Source: Shewanella kaireitica
GTDB lineage: Bacteria > Pseudomonadota > Gammaproteobacteria > Enterobacterales > Shewanellaceae
DNA length: 64,000 bases
Assembly (NCBI RefSeq): GCF_023284045.1
Contig: NZ_JAKIKQ010000013.1
Location: 62,001 to 126,000, forward strand
Reading direction: 5' to 3'
Made by a program: the position numbers and the translations under genes. The stretch's first letter is position 1, and every line of letters starts with the position of its first letter. The notes below the pieces were generated by a model. The model was not told the origin of the DNA. It saw only the letters and a program-made list of their open reading frames with translations, and searched no databases. Of the stretch, positions 49,290 to 59,830 are shown piece after piece.

Positions 49290-51293
49290 GTGTCTGAATC
49301 TGTATTTCAATTGGAATCCCAGTATAAACCTGCTGGCGACCAGCCGACAGCCATTAATCAACTCGTTGATGGTTTAGAGTCTGGTTTGGCAAGCCAAACC
49401 TTGTTAGGGGTAACTGGCTCTGGCAAAACCTTTACTATTGCCAATGTAATAGAAAAAATGTCGCGTCCCACAATAATAATGGCACCTAATAAAACACTGG
49501 CGGCACAGCTTTATGGTGAGATGAAAGAGTTTTTTCCTCACAACGCCGTAGAGTATTTCGTTTCTTACTACGATTATTACCAACCTGAAGCCTATGTGCC
49601 TTCAACAGGGACGTTTATTGAAAAGGACGCTTCTGTCAATGCACATATTGAGCAGATGCGCTTGTCTGCCACTAAAGCATTATTAGAACGTAAAGACGTG
49701 GTGTTGATTGCATCAGTATCGGCGATTTATGGTTTGGGGGATCCTAAGTCCTATATGAAAATGTTATTGCACCTTAGAGAAGGTGCAATAATGGATCAGC
49801 GCGATATGCTCAAACGACTTAGTGAGCTGCAGTATACGCGCAATGATATCGAACTGCAGCGTGGTACGTATCGTGTTCGTGGTGAAGTGATTGATGTGTT
49901 TCCTGCAGATTCTGACAAGCATGCAATTAGAGTAGAGCTTTTCGATGATGAAATTGAGCGTTTGAGTTTATTCGATCCGCTAACAGGTCACATCATGAAG
50001 CGTATCGCCCGTATTACTGTTTATCCTAAGAGTCATTATGTGACACCTCGAGAATCGATCTTAGCGGCGACTGAACACATAAAAGAGGAACTTCGTGAAC
50101 GTAAGAAGCAGTTATTAGACCTTAATAAACTCATAGAAGAGCAACGAATCACTGAGCGGGTACAATATGACGTAGAGATGATGACTGAACTTGGCTATTG
50201 CTCTGGTATCGAGAACTACTCTCGCTATCTATCTGGGCGTGCTTCTGGCGATGGTCCGCCAACATTACTCGATTACTTACCCGAGGATGGTTTGCTAATC
50301 ATCGATGAGTCACACGTTACGGTTCCACAAATTGGCGCTATGTACAAAGGCGACCGTTCGCGAAAGATGAACTTAGTTGAGTATGGGTTTCGTTTACCGT
50401 CAGCGCTTGACAACCGACCGCTAAAGTTTGAAGAGTTTGAAGCCTTGATGCCGCAGAGTATTTTTGTTTCAGCGACCCCAAGTGAATATGAGATTGACAA
50501 GTCTGAGGGGGAGGTTGCAGAGCAAGTTGTAAGGCCTACTGGACTTCTTGATCCTGAGATCGAAGTTAGGCCAGTTGGCATACAGGTTGATGATCTACTC
50601 TCTGAAATCGGTAAACGTGTTGCAGTTAACGAACGGGTGCTTGTCACGACATTAACTAAAAGAATGTCGGAGGATCTGTCTGAATACTTGGATGAACATG
50701 GCGTTAAAGTAAGATATTTGCACTCAGATATTGATACTGTTGAGCGTGTTGAGATCATTCGTGATCTTAGACTGGGTGTATTCGATGTGCTTATTGGCAT
50801 TAACTTACTCCGTGAAGGGTTAGACATGCCTGAAGTCTCTTTAGTTTGTATCCTTGATGCCGATAAAGAGGGCTTCTTACGTTCTGAGCGCTCTCTTATT
50901 CAAACTATTGGGCGCGCTGCACGTAATGTTAACGGCAAAGTTATTCTGTATGGCGACCGTATCACTAAGTCTATGGATAAAGCGATTACGGAAACAAATC
51001 GTCGCCGAGAGATGCAGCATCAGTACAATCTTGATAATGGTATTACACCTAAGGGTGTCATCAAGCGTATCACCGATGTTATGGATGTCGGGGATAGTGA
51101 TAATGTGTCGAGTAAATTAGGCCAAGTCGCAGAGAGTGATGCTGATTATCATGCCAAACCTGCGGATATCAGTCATGAGATCGATAAGCTTGAAAAACAG
51201 ATGCATGAACATGCTAAGAATTTAGAGTTTGAAGAGGCTGCAGCGATCAGAGACAGAGTTGGCAGATTACGTGAACAATTTATAAAGGCGTGA
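49290..51293 (+). CDS. uvrB: Excinuclease ABC subunit B (UvrB)
   Basis: UvrB verifies DNA damage handed over by UvrA and, with UvrC, makes the dual incisions of nucleotide excision repair. The ~667-residue protein has Walker [11 protein letters not shown] near residues 38-47, the beta-hairpin region [21 protein letters not shown], helicase motifs ending in [13 protein letters not shown] and [10 protein letters not shown], and a C-terminal UVR motif ([28 protein letters not shown]). GTG 49290 gives the family N-terminus [19 protein letters not shown] and has GAGGAAG upstream; ATG 49272 would add six residues. A terminator follows. Confidence 0.96.
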   Translation: MSESVFQLESQYKPAGDQPTAINQLVDGLESGLASQTLLGVTGSGKTFTIANVIEKMSRPTIIMAPNKTLAAQLYGEMKEFFPHNAVEYFVSYYDYYQPEAYVPSTGTFIEKDASVNAHIEQMRLSATKALLERKDVVLIASVSAIYGLGDPKSYMKMLLHLREGAIMDQRDMLKRLSELQYTRNDIELQRGTYRVRGEVIDVFPADSDKHAIRVELFDDEIERLSLFDPLTGHIMKRIARITVYPKSHYVTPRESILAATEHIKEELRERKKQLLDLNKLIEEQRITERVQYDVEMMTELGYCSGIENYSRYLSGRASGDGPPTLLDYLPEDGLLIIDESHVTVPQIGAMYKGDRSRKMNLVEYGFRLPSALDNRPLKFEEFEALMPQSIFVSATPSEYEIDKSEGEVAEQVVRPTGLLDPEIEVRPVGIQVDDLLSEIGKRVAVNERVLVTTLTKRMSEDLSEYLDEHGVKVRYLHSDIDTVERVEIIRDLRLGVFDVLIGINLLREGLDMPEVSLVCILDADKEGFLRSERSLIQTIGRAARNVNGKVILYGDRITKSMDKAITETNRRREMQHQYNLDNGITPKGVIKRITDVMDVGDSDNVSSKLGQVAESDADYHAKPADISHEIDKLEKQMHEHAKNLEFEEAAAIRDRVGRLREQFIKA

Positions 51294-51320
51294 CAGAAGC
51301 CAAATTGGAAATTTAATCGA

Positions 51321-51348
51321 ATAGGAGACTGAGGTCTCCTATTTTTTT
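51321..51348. terminator. Rho-independent terminator between uvrB and rrtA
   Basis: ATAGGAGAC-TGA-GGTCTCCTAT followed by seven T on the plus strand. It ends uvrB and lies at the 3' end of the convergent rhombosortase gene. Confidence 0.9.
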
Positions 51349-51937
51349 ATCGATTACTCTTCACTAGATTAAAGCCATAAAGACACGCTAAGCAGATAAA
51401 ACCACTGACTACGCCAATTAAATGCGCCTCAGTGGCAACACGAGCGCCAATGAGTGATGTTACTTCCTGGCTGGCACCAAATGTTTGCTCATAGATCACT
51501 TTTAAAATAACCCCCAGAGTTAATAAGTAACCTGTTTTGAGACCTTTGCTTATATCTAGTACGGCTCCATAAACAAAAAGTCCATGTAATAATCCACTCA
51601 GGCCAACGTAACCTAGTGTATTTGGGAAGAATATGAGTAATGCTAAGCCTTGGGTTAAACCTAAAGTTATAATCAAAAGAGTGAGTGATTTGGCACTGTA
51701 GTGTTGCTCAAACAGTAACACTATCACCCATAAACCAGCTAAGTTCATGGCTAAGTGCCAAAAGTTGGTGTGCAGGAAATTCCCACTCAATAATCGCCAC
51801 CATTGACCCTCTAGAATATTATCTCGTCTATAGGCTAAAGCATCATCTAATCCTAAAGAGAATAGAGTGATGCAAAGCAAGCTTACTAATGTGACGACAA
51901 AGTACGGGCTTCTGACCATTGGCGTTATTTTGTGCAT
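51347..51937 (-). CDS. rrtA: Rhombosortase (GlyGly-CTERM rhomboid protease)
   Basis: A 196-residue intramembrane serine protease with about six helices. The catalytic serine lies in [15 protein letters not shown] (near residue 113) and the histidine in [12 protein letters not shown] (near 172); [25 protein letters not shown] near residue 46 is a rhomboid landmark. This short rhomboid class processes proteins with a C-terminal GlyGly-CTERM anchor in Vibrio and Shewanella. No GlyGly-CTERM protein is encoded in the window, so its substrates lie elsewhere. Its start overlaps the queC end by 13 bases. Confidence 0.85.
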   Translation of the reverse strand: MHKITPMVRSPYFVVTLVSLLCITLFSLGLDDALAYRRDNILEGQWWRLLSGNFLHTNFWHLAMNLAGLWVIVLLFEQHYSAKSLTLLIITLGLTQGLALLIFFPNTLGYVGLSGLLHGLFVYGAVLDISKGLKTGYLLTLGVILKVIYEQTFGASQEVTSLIGARVATEAHLIGVVSGFICLACLYGFNLVKSNR

Positions 51938-52611
51938 TTAGCGGTTAACTGCGCTTGGATCATTGTTGAATTAGCTAAATATTCATCGAGCCCACGTTGT
52001 CGCAATATACAGGCAGGGCATGTACCACAACCATCGCCCTTTAATCCGTTATAGCAAGTAAGAGTCTGATGACGAACTAACTCAAGGCTATTGTATTTGT
52101 CTGCAAGCGCCCAGGTTTCCGCTTTGTCGAGCCACATTAATGGGGTGCTAATGGTGAGCTGCTTATCCATCCCTTGCATCAGTGCTGTTTGCATTGATTT
52201 AATGAACTCATTACGACAATCAGGGTAGCCAGAGAAATCGGTTTCACAAACACCTGTAATAATAACGTCGGCATTTATTTGGTATGCGTAGATCCCTGCG
52301 AGAGTGAGAAATAAAATATTTCGGCCTGGAACAAATGTATTTGGGATTGCGTTACCGTCTTTATTCTCCTCGATTGGGATATCTCGGGTGAGGGCTGAAA
52401 CTGTTAGATCATTTAAGATCCCAACATCTAGTACCTGATGGCTTTTAGCACCTAACTTAGAAGATAATTCTTTGGCTATCTCAATCTCTTGCCTATGTCT
52501 TTGCCCATAATCGAAAGTTACACAATGAACTTCATCATATTGGGTGAGTGCTTGAATTAGACAGGTCGTGGAATCTTGGCCACCAGAAAATACGACAATT
52601 GCTTTTGACAT
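51925..52611 (-). CDS. queC: 7-cyano-7-deazaguanine synthase QueC
   Basis: QueC converts carboxy-deazaguanine to preQ0 in queuosine biosynthesis, using ATP and ammonia. The 228-residue protein has the PP-loop [10 protein letters not shown] at residues 9-18, [10 protein letters not shown] near residue 94, and a C-terminal zinc site with the cysteines of [19 protein letters not shown]. It is divergent from queE across ~128 bases, so the two pathway genes may share control. Confidence 0.95.
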   Translation of the reverse strand: MSKAIVVFSGGQDSTTCLIQALTQYDEVHCVTFDYGQRHRQEIEIAKELSSKLGAKSHQVLDVGILNDLTVSALTRDIPIEENKDGNAIPNTFVPGRNILFLTLAGIYAYQINADVIITGVCETDFSGYPDCRNEFIKSMQTALMQGMDKQLTISTPLMWLDKAETWALADKYNSLELVRHQTLTCYNGLKGDGCGTCPACILRQRGLDEYLANSTMIQAQLTAKCTK

Positions 52612-52739
52612 AATAATAGAACTTCAATTTATAAGGAGATGCGATGCGATAGTTTAACGCAGCGCGGTTTGCATTTAAACTACTTGCTACGCGGTTAAAA
52701 ATCCTCTATAAATGCGCCCCTGCTGAACTCGAGGAAAAG

Positions 52740-53411
52740 ATGATGAATTATCCAGTCAATGAAGTGTTTGAGACCATACAAGGTGAAGGCTATTTTACCG
52801 GAGTACCGGCCATTTTTGTTAGGCTTCAAGGTTGTCCTGTTGGCTGCGCTTGGTGTGATACTAAACACACCTGGGACGTTATCGAGGAAAATCGAGTCGC
52901 ACCTGAGTTAGTGATCCAAGTTGACGGAACGATAGGGCGTTGGTCTGAGTTAACCAGTGAGCAATTGGTCGCTGCATTCAAGAGCAAGGGATTTACAGCT
53001 AAGCATATAGTGATCACTGGCGGCGAGCCTTGCATGTACGACCTGTCTGAGTTAACCCGCTACTTACATCAAAACGGCTATCAGACACAGATAGAAACGA
53101 GTGGCACCTTTGAGGTGGTATGCGACAGTTATACTTGGGTTACCGTCTCACCCAAGATCAATATGAAAGGTGGTTATAAGGTACTCGAACAAGCTCTTGA
53201 GCGTGCAAATGAAATTAAGCACCCTATTGCCACAAGCAATCATATTGATGAGCTCGATGCTCTCTTAGCCGATATTGATTTAGCAGATAAGACGGTCTGT
53301 TTACAACCTATTAGCCAAAAGTCTAGAGCGACTGAACTTGCGATGAAGACTTGTATAGAGAGAAATTGGCGCCTATCAATTCAAACCCATAAGTATCTAG
53401 ATATCGATTAA
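52740..53411 (+). CDS. queE: 7-carboxy-7-deazaguanine synthase QueE (radical SAM)
   Basis: QueE makes the deazaguanine ring from carboxy-tetrahydropterin, the step before QueC. The 223-residue radical-SAM protein has the N-terminal ETIQGEGYFTGVPAIFVRLQGCPVGCAWCDT, whose C-x3-C-x2-C binds the cluster, and VITGGEPCMYDL near residue 95. Two adjacent ATG codons at 52740/52743 follow GAGGAAAAG. A terminator follows. Confidence 0.95.
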   Translation: MMNYPVNEVFETIQGEGYFTGVPAIFVRLQGCPVGCAWCDTKHTWDVIEENRVAPELVIQVDGTIGRWSELTSEQLVAAFKSKGFTAKHIVITGGEPCMYDLSELTRYLHQNGYQTQIETSGTFEVVCDSYTWVTVSPKINMKGGYKVLEQALERANEIKHPIATSNHIDELDALLADIDLADKTVCLQPISQKSRATELAMKTCIERNWRLSIQTHKYLDID

Positions 53412-53477
53412 TAACGAAATTTGTATGAAGGCTTTTCGTTAACGGTATTAATCCGTTGCGAACGCTACAAAATACAG

Positions 53478-53513
53478 CCCTTGTGAGTAAGATTAAGCAA
53501 GGGCTTTTTTATG
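53478..53513 (+). terminator. Rho-independent terminator after queE
   Basis: AGCCCTTG and CAAGGGCT pair around a 14-base loop, followed by TTTTTTA. Confidence 0.8.
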
Positions 53514-53525
53514 CTTATTACTTAT

Positions 53526-54599
53526 TTAATTAGCCGGACAATTAAGCATACTTGTATCACTAAAGTGTGTGAGCGCATCATTGTAAGGTGTTAAGTCGCC
53601 TATATTGTCCTTAACCCATTGAGCATCGTAATAGGTGTCTAGGTAACGCTCGCCAGAGTCACAAATTAAGGTCACAATTGATCCAGTCTCTCCTCTCTTT
53701 GCCATCTCCGAGGCGAGCTGTAAGGCGCCGTAAAGGTTTGTACCTGTTGATGGGCCAGTTTTACGTCCAATAATTTTTTCTAGCCAGTTTATGGTAGCCA
53801 AAGATGCAGGATCTGGAATTTTTCGCATCTCATCGACAACGCCGGGTATAAAAGAGGGTTCAACTCTTGGGCGACCGATACCTTCAATTTTACTGCCATT
53901 GGCGCAGGTGATATCAGCGTTACCTGTATTAAAGTAATCAAAAAATACTGAATTTTCAGGGTCAACAACGCACAGCTTAGTCGCTAGTCGTTGATAGCGA
54001 ATATAGCGTCCAATTGTCGCAGATGTGCCGCCAGTGCCAGGACTCATGACAATCCATGATGGGATAGAGTGTTGTTCTCTTTCCATTTGATTAAAGATGG
54101 AGTTGGCAATGTTATTGTTACCACGCCAATCGGTAGCACGCTCAGCGTAAGTAAACTGATCCATATAATGGCCGTCTAACTCTTTGGCTAAACGCTCTGA
54201 TTCAGCGTAGATCTTACTTGAATGATCGACAAAATGGCATTGGCCACCGTAGAACTCTATTTGCTGTATTTTTTTCTTTGCGGTACTGCTTGGCATGACG
54301 GCAATAAAAGGCAGTCCAAGCAGGCGGGCAAAGTAGGCTTCTGATACCGCAGTGCTGCCTGAAGATGATTCGATAACTGTTGTGTTCTCTTTAATCCAGC
54401 CATTACATAGAGCGTAAAGAAAAAGCGAACGAGCGAGTCTATGTTTCAAGCTACCAGTAGGGTGGGTACTTTCATCTTTAAGGTAAATATCAATGCCACT
54501 CAAATTGGGAGTATCAAGTTTTATTAGGTGAGTGTCTGCACTTCGTTGAAAGTCTGCATCGATTTTTTCGATGGCTTGATTTACCCAAGAACTAGTCAC
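53526..54599 (-). CDS. PLP-dependent cysteine synthase-family enzyme (CysK/Cds1-like)
   Basis: A 357-residue fold-type II PLP enzyme. The cofactor lysine lies in [16 protein letters not shown] (near residue 52), the substrate loop is [27 protein letters not shown], and the phosphate loop [14 protein letters not shown] near residue 187. The sequence resembles the cysteine synthase/desulfhydrase group (Cds1-like) more than classical CysK: it is longer and has inserted Arg/Asn-rich segments. It likely acts on cysteine or a related amino acid; the exact reaction cannot be read. It is monocistronic, convergent with queE. Confidence 0.8.
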   Translation of the reverse strand: MTSSWVNQAIEKIDADFQRSADTHLIKLDTPNLSGIDIYLKDESTHPTGSLKHRLARSLFLYALCNGWIKENTTVIESSSGSTAVSEAYFARLLGLPFIAVMPSSTAKKKIQQIEFYGGQCHFVDHSSKIYAESERLAKELDGHYMDQFTYAERATDWRGNNNIANSIFNQMEREQHSIPSWIVMSPGTGGTSATIGRYIRYQRLATKLCVVDPENSVFFDYFNTGNADITCANGSKIEGIGRPRVEPSFIPGVVDEMRKIPDPASLATINWLEKIIGRKTGPSTGTNLYGALQLASEMAKRGETGSIVTLICDSGERYLDTYYDAQWVKDNIGDLTPYNDALTHFSDTSMLNCPAN

Positions 54600-54825
54600 A
54601 ATAAGGCCTTTGATGTTGATCAGAAAGCTAAATCATAGTGAAATTAAGGGCACAATGGTAGAGACAATAACAGATAATAATCAGAAATTTAGAACCGTAA
54701 CAATAGCTCATAACTTGATTAACTTCGAAGTTACAAATGAACACTGGTGAATGTTTTTAAATTAACGGAGAAAGAAGTTAATCAAGAAACTTGCGTCGAA
54801 TAGATATAGAAGGGCAGTTAAGAAG

Positions 54826-54910
54826 TGGTGGAGGGAGAAGGATTCGAACCTTCGAAGGCTGAGCCATCAGATTTACAATCTGGTCCCTTTGGCCACTCGG
54901 GAACCCCTCC
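54826..54910 (-). tRNA. tRNA-Tyr (GTA), copy 1
   Basis: An 85-nt class II tRNA on the minus strand with a long variable arm, anticodon GTA in GATTGTAAATC, T-arm GGTTCGAATCC and encoded CCA. This copy differs slightly in the anticodon-stem/variable-arm region from copies 2 and 3 (C-A versus T-G type changes). Last in transcription order. Confidence 0.96.
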
Positions 54911-54982
54911 ACATTTTCTTACTTTTTACTGCACACAATATTGGCCTACTGTGTTTATTACATTTTAATTTGTTGATAGAAG

Positions 54983-55067
54983 TGGTGGAGGGAGAAGGAT
55001 TCGAACCTTCGAAGGCTGAGCCGTCAGATTTACAATCTGATCCCTTTGGCCACTCGGGAACCCCTCC
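54983..55067 (-). tRNA. tRNA-Tyr (GTA), copy 2
   Basis: Same 85-nt structure, CCA encoded; 72 bases from copy 1. It matches copy 3. Confidence 0.96.
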
Positions 55068-55097
55068 ACATATCTCTTTCTACAAATTGTGCGCAAA

Positions 55098-55182
55098 TGG
55101 TGGAGGGAGAAGGATTCGAACCTTCGAAGGCTGAGCCGTCAGATTTACAATCTGATCCCTTTGGCCACTCGGGAACCCCTCC
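55098..55182 (-). tRNA. tRNA-Tyr (GTA), copy 3 (promoter-proximal)
   Basis: Same 85-nt structure, CCA encoded; 30 bases from copy 2. First transcribed of the three. Confidence 0.96.
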
Positions 55183-55197
55183 TCAATTGCGGCGGCA

Positions 55198-55226
55198 ATA
55201 GTAGTCAGAATTTTTTCTCATGTAAA
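55198..55226 (-). promoter_or_regulatory. Promoter of the tRNA-Tyr array
   Basis: On the minus strand: TTTACA, a 17-bp spacer and TACTAT, followed by a GC-rich discriminator (TGCCGCCGC), typical of a stringently controlled tRNA promoter. Confidence 0.82.
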
Positions 55227-55323
55227 GCTTAAATTTAAAATAATTACTAAAGTAATCTGCTAAGTGGTCGATTAACTATCAACAGGTTGTTTTATCGGTT
55301 TTTTTTTATGCAAATAGCGCATT

Positions 55324-55806
55324 ATGCAAGCAGTTAGCCCTTTAGTTAACGAATTACAATTAGGCTCGCGTCTCAACAGTGCTGTTGAGTCGAATCGCCG
55401 CGGTGAGTTTGCTTTATTGCTATCACTGTTGTCTGCAGATGCTCGTGATATGGCTCAATTTCATACACCAGAGTTCAAACAAGAAGATCTGCGTACCAAA
55501 TTTGAACTAGGGGCAAGTCAGCCTTTGATAAAACGGCTTTCGACTGATTCTCCAGTGACGAATAACAGCACAGCATTTCAAAATGGTGGCGTGACAGCTT
55601 TTAGATTGAATAATGCAATGGATGAAGAGGCTCTTGTGATCCGCGGTAATGAGCAACTGGACATGGAAGAAGTATTAGCTAACTGTGATAACCATACACG
55701 TAATCGATACCAGAATATTGCGATTGATCAGAGCGTAAAATCCACGCACTTCGTTGACCAGTTGGTAATGCAGCGAAAAATGAGTGAATTAATTGCTCAA
55801 GCTTGA
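55324..55806 (+). CDS. VC2046/SO_2500 family protein
   Basis: A 160-residue soluble protein without a signal peptide. It matches the family named after Vibrio VC2046 and Shewanella SO_2500: LVNELQLGSRLNSAVESNRRGEFALLLSLLSADARDM near the start, with the charged C-terminal half (SVKSTHFVDQLVMQRKMSELI). The function is unknown; the family is restricted to Vibrio, Shewanella and relatives. It is divergent from the tRNA-Tyr array and upstream of the DUF406-family gene. Confidence 0.85.
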   Translation: MQAVSPLVNELQLGSRLNSAVESNRRGEFALLLSLLSADARDMAQFHTPEFKQEDLRTKFELGASQPLIKRLSTDSPVTNNSTAFQNGGVTAFRLNNAMDEEALVIRGNEQLDMEEVLANCDNHTRNRYQNIAIDQSVKSTHFVDQLVMQRKMSELIAQA

Positions 55807-55878
55807 GAATGATCCCTTTGTTACACTCTAAGCTGATATATAATTAAGTCATAATTATTAGTTTGAGAATCGGTTAAC

Positions 55879-56166
55879 ATGAAAAATATTCAAAAAGCGC
55901 AGTCTGATTTAGTTAATGATACGTGTAATGATTGTGGTAGCTTTGTTGATGTTGGCGCTGTAATTGATGAGCACGACACTATTTTAGAGCTTACACTTAC
56001 CGGCGAAAATGCGTCGACTTTAGCGAATGAGTTGGCTGAAAAAGCGAAAAACCGTTTCGAAGAGGTCGGTAGTGTCGTTACAACTCATGGCGATGAGCTT
56101 ATATTAACGCTAACATTCTCATTTAGTGCAGAAAAAATGATCTTTCAATTAGAGAATAGTTTGTAA
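55879..56166 (+). CDS. DUF406 (YfcZ/YiiS) family protein
   Basis: A 95-residue soluble protein. CNDCGSFVDVGAVIDEHDTILEL near the start and AEKAKNRFEEVGS are hallmarks of the YfcZ/YiiS (DUF406) family of gammaproteobacteria, of unknown function. The single C-x2-C is near residue 14. It lies 72 bases downstream of the SO_2500-type gene, possibly in the same transcript. Confidence 0.85.
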   Translation: MKNIQKAQSDLVNDTCNDCGSFVDVGAVIDEHDTILELTLTGENASTLANELAEKAKNRFEEVGSVVTTHGDELILTLTFSFSAEKMIFQLENSL

Positions 56167-56301
56167 CTTAAGGCAGTAATTGTTGCTGCTGTAACGGCTT
56201 TTCGTGTATCTTAATGCACTATAAAAAATATAATTTAGGTTTGGTGCGAAGGCGTCAAACCAATTGGTAGACCATTTGTTTACCGCTTTTTAGGATATCG
56301 A

Positions 56302-58464
56302 GTGAAGAAACATAGATACCAGAAATTGTTAGAACAAATTGTTAACTCAGAGGCTAAGCAATGTGGCGATTTTTCTGCCACTGCTAAATTGGCTGCTGAG
56401 TTGCTTTTAGAACAGCTCGCTGTATCTCGAGTTGTTGTTTCTGGTTTAAATGAAGAATCAAATATTCTTGAAAATATATTTAGCACATCAATCTCTGCAG
56501 ACGTTTCACGCCCATTGCCATCTCATTGCCCCACTTTTGTAGAAGAGCTTAGGGTTAATCGCCATATCGCATCTGACAGCTGTATATCAGATCCGCGGCT
56601 TGTTGAACTTAATCCTTTCTATCGTCAACAGAACATAACAGCAGCTTTAGAAGTTGCTATACGGATTAATGGTCACCTAGAGGGAATATTGAGCTTAGAG
56701 CGCAATAGCGAACTATTGCCATGGCAAGAATCTGAAATACAGTTAGCGTCCCAAGTTGCTGATCAGCTTGCACTGACATTAGCGACTAAATACGCTTACG
56801 ATAAAGACGAACGGTTAAAATTATTTTTGTCTGCAACGGAACAGTCAGATCAAATAATGATGGTGGTAAACCTCGCATCATCAACGATTGAATACGTTAA
56901 TAACGCGCATTTTGTATTAACCCAAATACCCAAAGACCAGATCATTGGTCGGCCAGTACAAGATTTAGAATTCTTTAAACAATTCCCAGAAGAAGCTGAA
57001 ATTGTGCTGAGTAAAGCGAAAGCTGGGGAAAGCTCTGAAGAAGAGATTAAACTTGTTCGTCGCGATGGAACTGACTACTGGGTGAGGCTCTCTGTTAAAC
57101 GCTTCATCTCAGAAAGAGGCAATCACTTTGCTTTAATCAATGCCGATAACTGTACCGAGCAGCATCAACATCAAAGTGAGTTGGAGCGATTGGCTTGGCG
57201 CTGCGGGTTAACCGGTTTATATAATCGAACGCATTTTGGCAGAGTGTTAGATAGAGCCAAAGAGGGGCATCTTGTTCTCATCGACCTTCGTGGCTTTAAA
57301 CGCTTTAACGATACTTACGGTCATGCCAATGGCGATTTAATGCTAGTAGAAGTTGCCAGGCGGATTAGACATTTCGCAGACATTAATCAGATAGAAGAAA
57401 TAGCTCGAATTGGTAGTGATGAATTTGCAATCTTAATTAGCGACTCTCGTGATGTTACTGTCATCACTCCCCTAATCGAGCGTTTATATAATAATTTAGA
57501 ACTACCGGTTAGCATAGGTACAGAGCAAATTGAACCTAAACCGGCTATAGCAGCAGTTGATATCGCCTCTATTGAGCAGTTATTCCCGGCACTAACCTGT
57601 GCAGATATTGCCCTGCAGTATGCAAAGAATAAACAGGGTAGTGCCATACAAGTATTCAACTCTGCTTTATTGAATGCATTTAAGGATGATGCACAGATAG
57701 AGCGTGACTTAGCGGTTGCGATAAAGGGACGTCAATTCGAGCTTTACTACCAGCCGTTAAAAGATTTGAGGAAGCAGGCTTATATCGGCGCAGAAGCACT
57801 CATTCGATGGCATCACCCTAAAAAAGGTGTGTTATACCCTGGGGCGTTTATTGATATTGCCGAGCAAACGGGACTTATCACTGATATCGGTTCATGGGTG
57901 CTTGAAGCTGCATGTAAACAGTTAAATTTGTGGCAGCATCGCCAAATTGATATCTCAATGCACGTTAATGTTTCCGCTAGGCAGTTTTTTAGCGGCACGT
58001 TGTTTGAGCAGGTTTGGGAGTTAATAGGCCGCTATCGTTTAAAACCTCATAGCTTGATATTGGAAATTACTGAAACTGAATTAATGGAAGATATTCGTTC
58101 TGCTACTAATTTATGTAACGAACTTGCAGAGTTAGGGGTGGGGCTTGCCATTGATGACTTTGGCACTGGTTATAGCTCAATGCGTTATCTCAAGCAATTT
58201 CCTATCAGTAAGCTTAAAATTGATCGCTCGTTTATATCAGATCTTACTGTTAGCCATGAAAGTCGTGAAATTGTCAGCGCAATTATCGCTATGGCATCAG
58301 CTCTCAATATCTCGCTGACAGCGGAAGGGGTTGAAACCAAAGAGCAGGAGCTTTTCTTAGCCGATCATCTATGTCACCAAGCTCAAGGTTTCTTATATAG
58401 CCCTGCGCTGAGAGTGTCTGAATTTGGTGAATTTCTAGAAGAGTCGTCAACACCAGTTCATTGA
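56302..58464 (+). CDS. GAF-PAS-GGDEF-EAL c-di-GMP phosphodiesterase-type protein
   Basis: A 720-residue cytoplasmic protein with no membrane helix. A GAF domain (~20-165) is followed by PAS/PAC (~173-285), GGDEF (~295-445) and EAL (~460-705). The EAL domain looks catalytically complete: EALIRWHHP, NVSARQF, EITETELM, AIDDFGTGYSSMRYL and AEGVETKEQ. The GGDEF motif reads GSDEF, one residue off consensus, so cyclase activity is doubtful and the domain may instead bind GTP to tune the EAL part. Net activity is probably c-di-GMP hydrolysis. Start GTG 56302 with AGGAT upstream. Confidence 0.9.
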   Translation: MKKHRYQKLLEQIVNSEAKQCGDFSATAKLAAELLLEQLAVSRVVVSGLNEESNILENIFSTSISADVSRPLPSHCPTFVEELRVNRHIASDSCISDPRLVELNPFYRQQNITAALEVAIRINGHLEGILSLERNSELLPWQESEIQLASQVADQLALTLATKYAYDKDERLKLFLSATEQSDQIMMVVNLASSTIEYVNNAHFVLTQIPKDQIIGRPVQDLEFFKQFPEEAEIVLSKAKAGESSEEEIKLVRRDGTDYWVRLSVKRFISERGNHFALINADNCTEQHQHQSELERLAWRCGLTGLYNRTHFGRVLDRAKEGHLVLIDLRGFKRFNDTYGHANGDLMLVEVARRIRHFADINQIEEIARIGSDEFAILISDSRDVTVITPLIERLYNNLELPVSIGTEQIEPKPAIAAVDIASIEQLFPALTCADIALQYAKNKQGSAIQVFNSALLNAFKDDAQIERDLAVAIKGRQFELYYQPLKDLRKQAYIGAEALIRWHHPKKGVLYPGAFIDIAEQTGLITDIGSWVLEAACKQLNLWQHRQIDISMHVNVSARQFFSGTLFEQVWELIGRYRLKPHSLILEITETELMEDIRSATNLCNELAELGVGLAIDDFGTGYSSMRYLKQFPISKLKIDRSFISDLTVSHESREIVSAIIAMASALNISLTAEGVETKEQELFLADHLCHQAQGFLYSPALRVSEFGEFLEESSTPVH

Positions 58465-58475
58465 TGAATTAGCAT

Positions 58476-58952
58476 TTATAAACAGCACTGTTTAAACTTC
58501 TTTTTACTACCACAAACACATAGCTCATTTCGTTTTGGATATATAGGGTTATGTTGGACACCTTCAGTGTAATACCAACTACCATTTTCTTTTATAAAAT
58601 CAGAACTCTCGTGAATGGCATCTAATTGATTATTATCTTTAAACCAAGCTTGAAAAGTCACCTTGCCTCGTAGAGCTGATTCTGACGAAGAGATAACGTC
58701 TAAACTAAGCCAATTAGGTTGAGTACCTTCACTTAAGAGCTGAGCTGTTAAGCCGCACAGGTGTTGTTGGTGATGAGTTTCAATTAGGTAATCAAAAAGT
58801 CCTAAATAAAAAGCAGTAAAGCGCGAGCGCATTAACTGCTCTGGATTAGATGCTTTCACCTTTTTTAAATGTAATGGCTCACAGCAGTGTTTGTAGTCTT
58901 TTCCTGAGCAACATGGACACTCTGTTACTGGGTCATTGTTTGGATTGGTCAT
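58476..58952 (-). CDS. YchJ-family SEC-C motif protein
   Basis: A ~158-residue protein with a zinc-binding SEC-C motif at each end: CPCCSGKDYKHCC near the N-terminus and CVCGSKKKFKQCC at the C-terminus. Between them lies an NTF2-like YchJ domain (LMRSRFTAFYLGLFDYLIETHH). The fold resembles the metal-binding tail of SecA. The role of YchJ is not settled. ATG 58952 fits the family start; a TTG at 58970 would add six residues. It overlaps the 3' end of the next gene upstream. Confidence 0.85.
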   Translation of the reverse strand: MTNPNNDPVTECPCCSGKDYKHCCEPLHLKKVKASNPEQLMRSRFTAFYLGLFDYLIETHHQQHLCGLTAQLLSEGTQPNWLSLDVISSSESALRGKVTFQAWFKDNNQLDAIHESSDFIKENGSWYYTEGVQHNPIYPKRNELCVCGSKKKFKQCCL

Positions 58953-59523
58953 CAAATTTAGGCTTTTCAAAGCTATTTAGGGCAGTAAATTGCCGACCAT
59001 AATATAGGTTTGATGAGGGCTTAGCATTAAAATAAAAAGAAGCTTCAGCTCTATTGTTAGTATCTACGGTTAAATACCATTTACCATCAGCTTTCTTTTT
59101 AGACACTGTGACGAATTTACCCGCAAATTCGCTAACCGGTTCACCTGCATCGACAGAAGGATGGAAGCGAATAAGGTAGTAGCCAATATCCGTTGCGCTT
59201 GAGCCTTCGATGTTTCTTTCGATGACTCTAAAGTCGACTTCTATTTTGGCATTTTTATGCTTTATCTTACCAAAAAAGGTTTTGTACAATTCAACAATAT
59301 TGTCACGGCCAACGGTGATCTCTTCGCCTTGGCTTTCTGGGATATAGCACGCATCCTCGGAGTAAATAGAGTGTAATCGGCTAACATCTAATTCATTAAA
59401 TGCTTCATTGAAGTGATCATAAAGTTCATTCAACGCTTCGTTATCATTAGCGAAAGCGAGACCTATTGCCGATATATAGAGGCAAATAGCTAGCATTAAA
59501 TGATTTATAGCTTTTTTAAACAT
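58933..59523 (-). CDS. Secreted NTF2/SnoaL-like protein
   Basis: A ~196-residue protein with a signal peptide (MFKKAINHLMLAICLYISAIGLAFA) and a SnoaL/DUF4440-type domain: LYDHFNEAFNELDVSRLHSIYSEDACYIPESQGEEITVGRDNIVELYKTFF, then strands ending in GKWYLTVDTNN. Such small cone-shaped domains bind ligands or catalyse simple isomerisations, but no catalytic pair can be assigned. The ATG at 59523 gives a proper signal peptide; the frame is open to 59556. It overlaps the YchJ-type gene by about 20 bases, so the two are likely co-expressed. Confidence 0.7.
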   Translation of the reverse strand: MFKKAINHLMLAICLYISAIGLAFANDNEALNELYDHFNEAFNELDVSRLHSIYSEDACYIPESQGEEITVGRDNIVELYKTFFGKIKHKNAKIEVDFRVIERNIEGSSATDIGYYLIRFHPSVDAGEPVSEFAGKFVTVSKKKADGKWYLTVDTNNRAEASFYFNAKPSSNLYYGRQFTALNSFEKPKFDDQSKQ

Positions 59524-59556
59524 GTATGGCTTCAAAACAGTAATTCCTACCATCAC

Positions 59557-59830
59557 TATAATCGACCCTATGATTGAACAAAAGAATTAGATCTTTACAA
59601 AGTGTGTAGATTTAATGTTAAGGCGATTAAGTGAACGAATTCAGTTCAAACGGTTATTCGTAGCACTTGCTTAGACTAGTAGATAAATAACAATAAAATA
59701 CAGTGATATTGCTTAGCATAATACAGTGCTGCATTCGTTGTATTTGTACTCACTTGAGTCGTGGCGATTTGGATTATGCGTGTTGCTGGAGTAGACTAAT
59801 TTGAGTTTAACGAGCAGGTAGGAGATGGTG
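59557..59830. other. Divergent intergenic region
   Basis: About 270 bases between the NTF2-like gene and smrA; no regulatory site was recognised beyond the smrA ribosome binding site. Confidence 0.35.

Noticed and set aside
54889..55134. Plus-strand ORF across the tRNA-Tyr genes
   Set aside because: It is read antisense through two tRNA genes (the VEGEGFEPS pattern is the well-known artefact of translated tRNA-Tyr).
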